NCBI GenBank assembly: GCA_002400085.1
Contig: DHEX01000093.1
Span: forward strand, 9,153 to 18,309
Source: Clostridiaceae bacterium UBA4839
GTDB taxonomy: Bacteria; Bacillota; Clostridia; Clostridiales; Caloramatoraceae
DNA: 9,157 nt
Reading direction: 5' to 3'
In this document: positions 1-6,511 of the stretch, piece after piece
Layout of the letters: each line of letters opens with the position of its first letter
Numbering within the stretch: position 1 is the first letter of the stretch
Notes under the pieces: model-generated
Told to the model about the DNA's origin: nothing
Databases searched by the model: none
What the model saw: only the letters and a program-made list of their open reading frames with translations
Made by a program: the position numbers and the translations under genes

Positions 1-839
1 GATGCTTTTTTAAATGTACACTTATATTCACTGTTAGTCAAACCCAAAATAAAATCGGGATTTATATTTGCTTCCCATCCAAAAGGTTTAAATTCCTCTA
101 TCTTAGAATATTCAGCAGTTTTATTATAAGGGCATACATCTTGGCAAGTATCGCATCCATAAATATTAAGACCTAATAATTTTTTTTCTGAGTCCGTTAG
201 TTCTTCTTTTTTTTGTGTTAAAAATGATATACACTTTCTTGGGTCTATATACCATGGCTTTAAAAGAGCCCCAGAGGGACATGCATTTAAACATATTGTA
301 CAGCTGCCGCATTTATTTTCAACTGCTTTATCTCTTTCTATATAAATATTAGTAATAATTTCACCTAAAAAAACATAAGAGCCATATTTTTTAGTTATAA
401 GGCTGTTGTTTTTTCCAATAAACCCAATCCCGCTCTTTCTTGCAATTTCCCTTTCACAAAGAGGATTATTATCACAAAAGGATACTGCCTTTGCGCCATA
501 TTTCTCAATTAAAAAATTGCATAGTTTTAAAAGCTTTTCCTTTAAAACTATATGATAGTCTAATCCAATTGATGATTTTGAAATATGAATTTGTTTTGTA
601 TTAATATCAGCAGTTTTATATGGAAGTGCTATAGCAATAATAGTTTGTGCATCCTCCATAATTTTTTTTATATCCGTTCTTTTATTTTCATTTTCCTCTT
701 CAAACCCCGTAAGAAGTCCAAGTTCTCTTTTTTCTTTTAAAAAATTAATAAGACCTTCATCAAAATTTATATCACAAAATCCTATTAAATCTATTTCAAT
801 ATCCCTTGCAAAGGATATTATCTCTTCTTTTATACTCAT
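1..839 (-). CDS. queG: Epoxyqueuosine reductase QueG (3' end outside window)
   Basis: QueG catalyses the last step of queuosine synthesis, the cobalamin-dependent reduction of epoxyqueuosine to queuosine in tRNA wobble position 34, in the cytoplasm. About 279 residues are present and the C-terminus lies beyond the window edge. Seen in the translation: the family signature KSGIGFIGKN (residues 135-144), a ferredoxin-like CGSCTICLNACP (Cys177, 180, 183, 187), Cys203 in a KCISFLT context, and CDTCQDVCPYN (Cys229, 232, 236). These supply ligands for two [4Fe-4S] clusters, as known for QueG. The ATG start (837-839) has a GGGTGAT ribosome site just upstream. The gene diverges from the UPF0180 gene and has its own good promoter at 881-909. 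No frameshift is seen. The identification rests on the combined motifs and is firm. Confidence 0.95.
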   Translation of the reverse strand, partial: MSIKEEIISFARDIEIDLIGFCDINFDEGLINFLKEKRELGLLTGFEEENENKRTDIKKIMEDAQTIIAIALPYKTADINTKQIHISKSSIGLDYHIVLKEKLLKLCNFLIEKYGAKAVSFCDNNPLCEREIARKSGIGFIGKNNSLITKKYGSYVFLGEIITNIYIERDKAVENKCGSCTICLNACPSGALLKPWYIDPRKCISFLTQKKEELTDSEKKLLGLNIYGCDTCQDVCPYNKTAEYSKIEEFKPFGWEANINPDFILGLTNSEYKCTFKKA

Positions 840-861
840 AACATCACCCGTTGTCCATTAT

Positions 862-890
862 TTGTAATTTTCTTTCTTTAATTATATAGT
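862..890 (+). promoter_or_regulatory. SigA-type promoter for the UPF0180 gene
   Basis: -35 TTGTAA (862-867), a 17-base spacer, -10 TATAGT (885-890). The predicted start near 897 would give a leader of about 90 bases, which contains the first copy of the 41-base repeat. The -10 shares bases with the opposing queG -10, so the two promoters probably cannot be occupied at the same time. Confidence 0.5.
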
Positions 891-909
891 ATAAATTCCA
901 ATCAAACAA
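881..909 (-). promoter_or_regulatory. SigA-type promoter for queG
   Basis: Read on the minus strand: -35 TTGTTT (904-909), a 17-base spacer, and a perfect -10 TATAAT (881-886). Transcription would start near 874, about 35 bases before the queG start. The -10 overlaps that of the divergent UPF0180 promoter. Confidence 0.6.
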
Positions 910-926
910 TAGAAAATATAAATGAA

Positions 927-967
927 AGCTGTAATTCGTAATTTAGATTTAATACACCGCTGAGATA
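927..967 (+). repeat. 41-base dispersed repeat, copy A
   Basis: This copy matches the reverse complement of 2181-2221 at 36 of 41 positions with no gaps; mismatches fall at 938, 939, 953, 954 and 963. It begins AGCTGTAATTC and contains the conserved block CACCGCTG. It sits in the untranslated leader of the UPF0180 gene, just before its ribosome site. It is not internally palindromic. It may be a decayed copy of a genome-wide intergenic repeat or a shared regulatory sequence; the window alone cannot decide. Confidence 0.75.
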
Positions 968-977
968 AATGAAAGGT

Positions 978-982
978 AGGTG
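978..982 (+). promoter_or_regulatory. Ribosome binding site deciding the UPF0180 start
   Basis: AGGTG here lies six bases before the GTG at 989. The alternative in-frame GTG at 980 would overlap this site and has only AAGG three bases upstream. That makes 989 the better start. Confidence 0.6.
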
Positions 983-988
983 AATTTA

Positions 989-1237
989 GTGAAAAATAAA
1001 ATTGCAGTTGAAGAAACTTTAACAAATGTAAGGGATTATTTCATTGAAAAGGGCTATAAAGTTGATTCATTTAGTTCTAATGAAATATACAAATTAAAAT
1101 CTCAAGACTATGACGCAGTTGTTATTTCCGGCGCAGAAAGAGACTTTTTAGGAATTTCAGATACATTAACCGAGCTTCCCGTTATTGATGCATCAGGAAT
1201 GTCAGCAGAAGCCGTTTTCAGCAGTATAATCAAGTAA
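989..1237 (+). CDS. UPF0180 (YkuS-like) small protein
   Basis: An 82-residue protein starting at GTG 989; an in-frame GTG at 980 would add three residues but is poorly spaced from a ribosome site. The sequence has the UPF0180/YkuS pattern: an N-terminal IAVEETLTNVRDYFIEKGY block, a central DYDAVVISGAERDFLGI block and the C-terminal PVIDASGMSAEAV. The length matches the family, which is about 80 residues. The function of the family is unknown. No membrane segment or signal peptide is seen, so the protein is probably cytoplasmic. It is monocistronic, with its own promoter (862-890) and a strong terminator (1268-1320). It shares its promoter region divergently with queG and converges with sleB. 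Confidence 0.85.
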   Translation: MKNKIAVEETLTNVRDYFIEKGYKVDSFSSNEIYKLKSQDYDAVVISGAERDFLGISDTLTELPVIDASGMSAEAVFSSIIK

Positions 1238-1267
1238 AAATGGGCACCAGCTGATAACTTAACCATG

Positions 1268-1320
1268 ATAATAGGTAGGGCTACATATTGTTTTATGTAT
1301 GCTCTACCTATTATTTTTTT
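1268..1320 (+). terminator. Rho-independent terminator of the UPF0180 gene
   Basis: A long stem runs from 1268 to 1314. Outer arms ATAATAGGTAG and CTACCTATTAT pair perfectly, and inner TACATA/TATGTA pair past a G·U pair and one bulged T. A run of seven T (1314-1320) follows on the plus strand. The T-run overlaps the sleB stop codon (1319-1321). On the minus strand no T-run follows the hairpin, so it is not an obvious terminator for sleB. Confidence 0.9.
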
Positions 1321-1993
1321 ACTTGCAGAATCTGTGATTTCCTATGACTTTAATAAGTGGTCTTGACCATATCCAGCTATTTGTAGTTTTTGCAGGATTA
1401 AAATAGTAAAGAGCACCACCAGATGGGTCCCATCCATTTAGTGCATCTTGAGCTGCATTTATGCTTTCACTATCAGGAGTTAGGTAAAGTTGGCCATCAC
1501 TTACTGCGTCAAATGCACCCGGCTGGTAAATCACACCTGGAATTGTAGACGGAAATCTTGGATCCCTTGTTCTATTTATAATGACACCTCCTACTGCAAC
1601 CTTGCCTATGTATGGTTCACCCCTTGCCTCACCGTGAATGCATTGGGCAAGGAGATAAAGATTTTGACTGCCTGGAGCATTTGATTCTCCTGTGTTAATT
1701 CCAAGGGCCCTAAGGGTTTCATTACCCGCAACCCCATCAACCCTTAAGCCATTTTTACTTTGGAAGTATCTAACTGCAGTATAAGTTTGATATCCATATT
1801 CACCATCAACACTACCAGAATAGTATCCCCAATTCTTAAGTCTTCTTTGAATTTCTGTTACAGTGCTGCCCTTTGAACCATAACTATAGGTTACAGCACT
1901 TACATACTCAGGATTAAAGCTAATGGTAATGTACAGGATACATACCATAGCAAAACACCAAGCAGCTAAAAATACGCGCTTCAAATAAATCAA
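1319..1993 (-). CDS. sleB: Spore cortex-lytic enzyme SleB
   Basis: SleB is a lytic transglycosylase held dormant in the spore; on germination it cleaves muramic-delta-lactam-containing cortex peptidoglycan. The 224 residues show a signal peptide (Lys5-Arg6, hydrophobic stretch 7-26, likely cleavage after VSA at 33), one PG_binding_1 domain (about 42-97, with VDGEYGYQT and VDGVAG), and a Hydrolase_2/SleB catalytic domain (about 112-223). The catalytic glutamate expected for the family is Glu122 in HGEARGEP. The TTG start at 1993 has AAAGGA five bases upstream; an alternative TTG at 1984 is possible. The family partner YpeB is not encoded beside it. The gene stands alone and ends tail-to-tail against the UPF0180 gene. 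A weak SigG-like promoter is proposed at 2022-2052. Confidence 0.93.
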   Translation of the reverse strand: MIYLKRVFLAAWCFAMVCILYITISFNPEYVSAVTYSYGSKGSTVTEIQRRLKNWGYYSGSVDGEYGYQTYTAVRYFQSKNGLRVDGVAGNETLRALGINTGESNAPGSQNLYLLAQCIHGEARGEPYIGKVAVGGVIINRTRDPRFPSTIPGVIYQPGAFDAVSDGQLYLTPDSESINAAQDALNGWDPSGGALYYFNPAKTTNSWIWSRPLIKVIGNHRFCK

Positions 1994-2021
1994 CCCCTTC
2001 CTTTGATTATTTTTGCAGCTT

Positions 2022-2052
2022 TAGTATATTTTTTGATAAAAATTGAGTTTCA
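2022..2052 (-). promoter_or_regulatory. Possible forespore (SigG-like) promoter of sleB
   Basis: Minus strand: TGAAAC (2047-2052), an 18-base spacer, TATACTA (2022-2028). The -10 matches the SigG consensus CATACTA at 6 of 7 positions; the -35 is a weak match to TGAATA. sleB is known to be a forespore (SigG) gene in Bacillus, which makes the site reasonable. In such AT-rich DNA it could be chance. Confidence 0.3.
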
Positions 2053-2180
2053 TTCATGATTTTACAAAAAAGATTTTATTTTGTTTATTATAAGGATATA
2101 TTTCCAATGAGTTTCTTAAGTGGTAATTTAATCCTAAGAACATCTTTGCAAAGGTCAAAGTGAATGGAATATGTTTTTCT

Positions 2181-2221
2181 TATCGCAGCGGTGATTTAAA
2201 TCTAAATTTTGAATTACAGCT
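2181..2221 (-). repeat. 41-base dispersed repeat, copy B
   Basis: The reverse complement of this segment matches 927-967 at 36 of 41 bases, ungapped. On the minus strand it points toward sleB, about 190 bases upstream of the sleB start. It therefore has the same orientation relative to its downstream gene as copy A has to the UPF0180 gene. Confidence 0.75.
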
Positions 2222-2256
2222 CTTTAAAATCCTAATGTATATAAAATAATAAGATT

Positions 2257-2284
2257 TTGATATAATAAAATAATAAAGTATTAA
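2257..2284 (+). promoter_or_regulatory. Possible promoter of the ygiQ-dedA operon
   Basis: TTGATA (2257-2262), a 16-base spacer, TATTAA (2279-2284). An alternative is a perfect TATAAT at 2261-2266, but that lacks a good -35. The surroundings are almost pure A+T, so the assignment is weak. Confidence 0.3.
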
Positions 2285-2304
2285 AAAAATATTTTTTAAT
2301 AATT

Positions 2305-2311
2305 GGGAGTG
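2305..2311 (+). promoter_or_regulatory. Ribosome binding site deciding the ygiQ-like start
   Basis: GGGAGTG lies six bases before the TTG at 2318. The longer frame from TTG 2303 would start inside or before this site and has no ribosome site of its own, so 2318 is preferred. Confidence 0.7.
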
Positions 2312-2317
2312 ATTTTA

Positions 2318-4162
2318 TTGGCAGATTTTTTACCTATATCTATAGAAGATATGAAAGCTAGAGGTTATGATAGCCTTGATTTTATTTGTGTTTCAGGTGA
2401 TGCATATGTGGATCACCCATCTTTTGGAATTGCAATTGTTACAAGGCTTCTCGAATATATGGGATTTAAAGTTGGTATAATTCCTCAACCGAATTGGAAA
2501 GATAAAAATGATTTCATGAAACTTGGAAAGCCTAATATTGCTTTTCTTGTTTCTTCAGGAAATATAGATTCTATGGTTAATCATTATACTGCAGCAAAAA
2601 GAAAAAGGCATGATGATATATATTCTCCCGGAGGTAAATCAGGATACAGACCGGACAGAGCAGTTATTGTTTACTGCAACAGGATTAGAGAAGCATACAA
2701 GGATGTACCTATTATAATTGGCGGAATAGAGGCCAGCCTAAGGTGCTTTGCACATTACGATTATTGGGATGATAGAGTTAGAAACTCTATACTCGTGGAT
2801 AGCAGTGCAGATCTTCTTATATATGGTATGGGCGAAAACCCCTTACTTGAAATTGGTAACTTGCTGAAATACGGTAAAAATATTAAAGATATAAAGGATA
2901 TAAGAGGAACTTGCTATATGGCTGATGAAAATTCCCTGCCTAAAGATGCCATTGAGCTGCCTTCATTTGAAAAGGTATCCCAAGATAAGATGGAATATGC
3001 AAAAGCATTTAAAATTCAATTTCAAGAGCAGGATGCAGTAACTGGGAAGGCATTATATCAAAAGCATAGTTTAAAATACTTAGTACAAAATCCTCCACAG
3101 TATCCTCTAAGTACGGAAACGATGGATCTTGTATATAGGTTACCATATATGAGAACCTATCATCCTATTTATGAAAATTTAGGTGGTATTCCAGCTATAA
3201 AGGAAGTTGAATTCAGTATAACTTCTCATAGAGGATGCTTTGGCTCCTGCTCCTTTTGTGCCTTAGCATTTCATCAGGGAAGGGTTATTCAAAGAAGAAG
3301 TGATGAATCAATTATTGAAGAAGCAGAAAAGCTTACGAAATCAAAAGATTTCAAGGGATATATTAATGATATAGGAGGCCCAACTGCTAACTTTTTAGAG
3401 CCATCCTGTAAAAAGCAGCTAACATATGGGGTATGTAAAGATAGGCAGTGCTTATTTCCATCCCCTTGTCCTAATTTAGTTATTGATCACAAAAACTATC
3501 TTGAGCTTCTTAGAAAAGTAAGAAAAATTAAGGGCATAAAAAAAGTTTTCATACGTTCAGGTATTAGGTATGATTATTTAATTTATGACAAAAACGATGA
3601 GTTTTTTAATGAGCTGGTTAAGTATCATATAAGCGGGCAGCTAAAGGTTGCACCTGAACACATATCAGATAAGGTTTTAAAGCTTATGGGCAAACCAAGC
3701 AGAAAAGTTTATGACAGGTTTGTTCAAAAATATAATGAAACGAACAAAAAATTTGGATTAAATCAATTTTTAGTACCTTATCTTATGTCAAGTCATCCAG
3801 GCAGTGATATGAATGCTGCTATAGAGCTTGCAGAATATATTCGCGACATGGGATATAACCCTGAGCAGGTTCAAGACTTTTACCCTACACCGGGCAGTTT
3901 ATCAACTGCTATGTATTATACAGGGATAAACCCTCTTACTGGGGAAAAGGTTTATGTCCCAAGAACTCAAGAAGAAAAGGATATGCAAAGGGCATTGCTG
4001 CAATATAGAAATCCTAAAAACTATAACTTAGTATATAAGGCACTAAAGCTTGCACATAGAGAAGATTTAATTGGATATGATAAAAAATGTCTGATAAAAC
4101 CTCAAAAGCATCAAATTTCTGTTCAAAAGAAAAAAGATAGTAAACGGAAAATCAAGAGGTGA
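2318..4162 (+). CDS. ygiQ: YgiQ-family (UPF0313) radical SAM protein
   Basis: A cytoplasmic radical S-adenosylmethionine protein of the YgiQ/UPF0313 family. Its substrate is not known. The 614 residues begin ADFLPISIEDMKARGYDSLDF, the typical family N-terminus. The radical SAM cluster motif GCFGSCSFC gives Cys307, Cys311 and Cys314 (CxxxCxxC). A second family-typical cysteine set follows at Cys364, 373, 378 and 384, possibly for another metal site. The family block APEHISDKVLKLMGKPS and the DFYPTPGSLSTAMYYTG segment lie in the C-terminal half. The protein ends in a lysine/arginine-rich tail (KKKDSKRKIKR). The TTG start at 2318 is chosen from the ribosome site. The stop codon lies inside the ribosome site of the downstream DedA gene, so the two are probably co-transcribed and coupled. 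Confidence 0.92.
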   Translation: MADFLPISIEDMKARGYDSLDFICVSGDAYVDHPSFGIAIVTRLLEYMGFKVGIIPQPNWKDKNDFMKLGKPNIAFLVSSGNIDSMVNHYTAAKRKRHDDIYSPGGKSGYRPDRAVIVYCNRIREAYKDVPIIIGGIEASLRCFAHYDYWDDRVRNSILVDSSADLLIYGMGENPLLEIGNLLKYGKNIKDIKDIRGTCYMADENSLPKDAIELPSFEKVSQDKMEYAKAFKIQFQEQDAVTGKALYQKHSLKYLVQNPPQYPLSTETMDLVYRLPYMRTYHPIYENLGGIPAIKEVEFSITSHRGCFGSCSFCALAFHQGRVIQRRSDESIIEEAEKLTKSKDFKGYINDIGGPTANFLEPSCKKQLTYGVCKDRQCLFPSPCPNLVIDHKNYLELLRKVRKIKGIKKVFIRSGIRYDYLIYDKNDEFFNELVKYHISGQLKVAPEHISDKVLKLMGKPSRKVYDRFVQKYNETNKKFGLNQFLVPYLMSSHPGSDMNAAIELAEYIRDMGYNPEQVQDFYPTPGSLSTAMYYTGINPLTGEKVYVPRTQEEKDMQRALLQYRNPKNYNLVYKALKLAHREDLIGYDKKCLIKPQKHQISVQKKKDSKRKIKR

Positions 4163-4172
4163 TCCCTATTTA

Positions 4173-4796
4173 ATGGAAGGATTAATAGTGAATTTTGTAA
4201 AAGATGTAGCAATAAACAAGCCATTATTAGCTTATACCTTCTTTTTTATAAACAGTGTACTTCAAATTCTTTTTCCTCCCTATCCAGGTGATACCATAAT
4301 AGTATTTCAAGGATACCTTAGTTTAGAAGGTATCCTTAATCCATATTTTCTTCTTTTCAATATTTTAGTTGGAACGGTTTTAAGCAGTATATTTTTATAT
4401 TATCTTGGATATGCACATGGTGATAAAGTTTTAAATAACAATTTTATAAATAAATATTTTAAAATCAATAAAATATATCGTCTTAATAAATGGTTTGAAA
4501 AATATGGGTCATTAATAGTTATTTTAGGTAAATTTACCCCAGGTTTTGGTTCTATTGCCTTTATCGCTGCAGGGATATTTAAGCTTCCGCCAGTACGCAC
4601 AATTATTTCTATTGGAATTGCTTGTACTTTGCAAAATGCCACCCTTTATATGGGCGGCAGAATTGCTGGAGAAAATATTGATTTTATAAAGAATCTCATA
4701 AACAAATACAGCTTAATTATTCTTTTAAGCATTTTAATCGCGTTTATTGCTTATTTTATAATTAAATACTTTCATAAAAAGTCTATTAAAAAATGA
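4173..4796 (+). CDS. DedA-family (VTT-domain) membrane protein, divergent
   Basis: A 207-residue integral membrane protein of the DedA/SNARE-associated family; members take part in lipid movement across the membrane and in proton-coupled transport. The family re-entrant segments are visible as LFPPYPGDT (33-41) and GKFTPGFGSIAFIAAG (119-134). Transmembrane segments lie at about 18-34, 58-79, 112-135, 139-160 and 178-199, followed by a basic tail. By eye alignment, the acidic residue that many DedA proteins carry 12 residues before Asp40 is replaced (Ser28), and the two arginines of the usual RFxPGxR motif are Lys120 and Gly126. The ribosome site AGAGGTGA overlaps the stop codon of the upstream ygiQ-like gene. 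The stop codon is one base away from that of the convergent lipid kinase. Confidence 0.85.
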   Translation: MEGLIVNFVKDVAINKPLLAYTFFFINSVLQILFPPYPGDTIIVFQGYLSLEGILNPYFLLFNILVGTVLSSIFLYYLGYAHGDKVLNNNFINKYFKINKIYRLNKWFEKYGSLIVILGKFTPGFGSIAFIAAGIFKLPPVRTIISIGIACTLQNATLYMGGRIAGENIDFIKNLINKYSLIILLSILIAFIAYFIIKYFHKKSIKK

Positions 4797-4797
4797 T

Positions 4798-5670
4798 TTA
4801 TGGTGCAAAAACCTTTATCCTTCTTCTTTCAACGCCTATATCAAGAGGAAATGTTGGACCAGCTTCACCATCAATATCTGTGTCAAGCTTTTCATCACAT
4901 TCTATTGTAAATTTATCCCCTGTAAGATAAATTACATTATTGCTTTCAAGATGTTCTCCCTTTAACATTTTTATAAAAAAGTTAATTAAATCAACCATTG
5001 AACATGCTTTTATTGCAATGAGGTTAAGCTTACCATCCCTTGCTGTAGCACCTGGGGCAAGTTTAAATCCTCCTGCTGTGGAACCATTTAAAATTACAAA
5101 TAAGTAAATTGAAGCTTTAATGATATTATCATTTTGTTTGATTGTAACAGGTATAGCTCTAAAATTAGGTATTTGCTCAATGCCTTTGATATAATATGCC
5201 ATTTTACCTAATGTATTTTTCATATTTGTATCAATTTTTGGAGAAATGTCTGTGAGAAGCCCCGCTGCTGCTACATTAACAAAATATCTGTCATTAATTT
5301 TTCCTACATCATAATCCATAGTTTTACCCTTAACAATTACATCGCAAGCTGCGGTTACCCTTTTAGGTATTCCAACATGTGTAGCAAAATCATTTGCTGT
5401 ACCCGATGGAAAAATGCCAAGGGGTACATGAATATCATTTTTAATCATGGCACTTATTACATGATTTAATGTTCCGTCCCCACCAGAAGATATAATACAG
5501 TCGCAATCACCGGACCTTTCCACGCTTTCGTATATATCCTCTACTGACATTGTTCTATAAGGTGTAACCTCATACCCACCTCTTTCAAGTTTATCAATTA
5601 CTAAATCTAATCGATATCTAAATGATCTATCACCTGAATATGGATTATAAATTAGTCTGGCCTTTTTCAT
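4798..5670 (-). CDS. Diacylglycerol kinase-family lipid kinase (YegS/DgkB type)
   Basis: A predicted cytoplasmic, membrane-associated lipid kinase that phosphorylates diacylglycerol (or a related lipid) with ATP, feeding phosphatidate back to phospholipid synthesis. The 290 residues match the usual family length of about 300. Seen: an N-terminal NPYSG (9-13), the nucleotide-binding SSGGDGTLN (61-69), the family motif GIFPSGTANDFA (85-96), and the C-terminal DTDIDGEAGP typical of the family's second domain. The ATG start follows an unusual ribosome site containing seven G (minus strand). The gene lies downstream of the CBS-domain gene, separated by 126 bases with a hairpin. It ends one base from the DedA gene with no visible terminator. 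The exact lipid substrate (diacylglycerol, undecaprenol or other) cannot be read from the sequence. Confidence 0.9.
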   Translation of the reverse strand: MKKARLIYNPYSGDRSFRYRLDLVIDKLERGGYEVTPYRTMSVEDIYESVERSGDCDCIISSGGDGTLNHVISAMIKNDIHVPLGIFPSGTANDFATHVGIPKRVTAACDVIVKGKTMDYDVGKINDRYFVNVAAAGLLTDISPKIDTNMKNTLGKMAYYIKGIEQIPNFRAIPVTIKQNDNIIKASIYLFVILNGSTAGGFKLAPGATARDGKLNLIAIKACSMVDLINFFIKMLKGEHLESNNVIYLTGDKFTIECDEKLDTDIDGEAGPTFPLDIGVERRRIKVFAP

Positions 5671-5673
5671 ATA

Positions 5674-5682
5674 CTCCCCCCC
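5674..5682 (-). promoter_or_regulatory. G-run ribosome binding site of the lipid kinase
   Basis: On the minus strand seven consecutive G, then AG, lie three bases before the ATG at 5670. The run is a possible slippage site that would change site-to-start spacing. Confidence 0.5.
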
Positions 5683-5715
5683 AGATTCTAGGTATCAAAA
5701 GTGGCTCTTTGCCCT

Positions 5716-5776
5716 TTAAAAGTTATTCATAGACTCAGCTTATGATGTATTCCATAGCTGAGTCTATGAAAAACTT
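5716..5776 (-). terminator. Long hairpin between the CBS-domain gene and the lipid kinase gene
   Basis: Arms 5726-5740 and 5756-5770 pair perfectly for 15 bases (TTCATAGACTCAGCT with its complement). One A/A mismatch follows, then five more outer pairs (5720-5724 with 5772-5776). On the minus strand the stem is followed by a short TTTT, so it probably ends the CBS-gene transcript, at least partly. There is no T-run on the plus side. The weak U-tract also allows a partial terminator or an RNA stabiliser in a shared transcript. Confidence 0.65.
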
Positions 5777-5796
5777 AATCCCTCTTATTCTTATTC

Positions 5797-6225
5797 TTAA
5801 AACAAACTATTGCTTGGTTTTGATATGTCACTTAAAGCATCACCTGCATTATCCTGCAGATTGTTTCTAACAGCGATATCACCTATGGATACAATCCCTA
5901 CAAGATTATTGCCATCAACAACAGGCAGCCTTCTTATTTGTTTTTCTGCCATAATATTTGATGCACTGTTAACATCAGAATTTGAATCTACAGTAGTAAC
6001 CTTTGCTGTCATAACATCTTTAGCTTTTAAAGTATTAATATCTTTGTCCATGGCAATTCCCCTTAAAACAATGTCCCTGTCTGTTACAATCCCAACTACC
6101 CTTTGCCCATCACATACAGGAACAGAACCAACATTATTGTCCTTAATTATCTTAGTAACTTCTGTAACTGGAGTTTCAAGTTTAACTGAAACAACGTTAT
6201 TTGTCATTATATCTTTTATTTTCAT
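5797..6225 (-). CDS. Tandem CBS-domain protein
   Basis: A 142-residue cytoplasmic protein made of little but two CBS domains, which as a pair (Bateman module) usually bind adenosine nucleotides and regulate other proteins. CBS1 is about residues 1-58 (MKIKDIMTNN ... GIVTDRDIV) and CBS2 about 68-124 (KDVMTAKVTTV ... RRLPVVDGNNLVGIVSIGDIA). An 18-residue polar tail follows. No enzyme or transporter domain is attached, so the partner is unknown. The ATG start has a near-perfect AGGAGGTGA ribosome site (6231-6239), suggesting high expression. I see no convincing promoter in the very AT-rich upstream DNA. A hairpin (5716-5776) follows the gene before the lipid kinase. Confidence 0.9.
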   Translation of the reverse strand: MKIKDIMTNNVVSVKLETPVTEVTKIIKDNNVGSVPVCDGQRVVGIVTDRDIVLRGIAMDKDINTLKAKDVMTAKVTTVDSNSDVNSASNIMAEKQIRRLPVVDGNNLVGIVSIGDIAVRNNLQDNAGDALSDISKPSNSLF

Positions 6226-6343
6226 TTATTTCACCTCCTAATATTATTTTTTCCATCAGGAGAAGAAATATTTATAAATTTACTAAATAGTTTAACATAT
6301 ATTAATAAATTTAAAATTAATTTTCTTTTACAATATTTAAAAT

Positions 6344-6358
6344 AATATGTTACATATT
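6344..6358. promoter_or_regulatory. Operator-like palindrome AATATGT-T-ACATATT
   Basis: A perfect 7-1-7 inverted repeat containing C and G in otherwise nearly pure A+T DNA, about 70 bases before the pssA -35 and 120 bases before the CBS-gene start. No regulator is recognised. Confidence 0.3.
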
Positions 6359-6426
6359 TTAAATATATCATATAATAATAAAAACATTTAATCATAATTT
6401 AAAATGCTATATTAAACTATTAGTCC

Positions 6427-6455
6427 TTGTAAAATCGTTATTTTTTGCTTATAAT
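6427..6455 (+). promoter_or_regulatory. SigA-type promoter of the pssA leader
   Basis: -35 TTGTAA (6427-6432), a 17-base spacer, a perfect -10 TATAAT (6450-6455). Transcription would start near 6462, giving an untranslated leader of about 235 bases before pssA that contains the structured island. Confidence 0.65.
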
Positions 6456-6511
6456 GAATTATGCATTTAAAATGGAATAATAATTTTTAATTAAAACTGT
6501 CATTTTTCATA

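Larger units (their letters stand above)
1994..2317. other. Intergenic region between sleB and the ygiQ-like gene
   Basis: About 320 bases between divergent genes with no credible open frame. It holds the putative sleB promoter, a 10-base palindrome CTTTGCAAAG (2144-2153), copy B of the 41-base repeat (2181-2221), and the AT-rich putative promoter of the ygiQ-like gene. The part between about 2060 and 2180 shows nothing else I can name. Confidence 0.7.
6226..6500. other. AT-rich intergenic region between the CBS gene and the pssA leader
   Basis: Positions 6301-6420 contain only 10 G or C in 120 bases. Features seen: the CBS-gene ribosome site at the left edge, an odd-centred palindrome AATATGT-T-ACATATT (6344-6358), and the pssA promoter (6427-6455). 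No open reading frame is credible. Confidence 0.7.

Noticed and set aside
1490..1684. Plus-strand open frame inside sleB
   Set aside because: Antisense shadow of a well-supported gene.
2281..2299. AT-only near-palindrome before the ygiQ-like gene
   Set aside because: Runs of A and T produce such symmetry by chance here; no G or C pairs support it.
4400..4642. Minus-strand open frame inside the DedA gene
   Set aside because: Antisense shadow; no ribosome site or protein family pattern.
5810..6241. A 143-codon open frame on the plus strand opposite the CBS gene
   Set aside because: It is a full-length antisense shadow of a clear CBS-domain gene, with no ribosome site and no recognisable protein pattern.
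6226..6430. Promoter for the CBS gene
   Set aside because: Many A/T hexamers partly fit, but none combines a good -35 and -10 at proper spacing, so none is reported.
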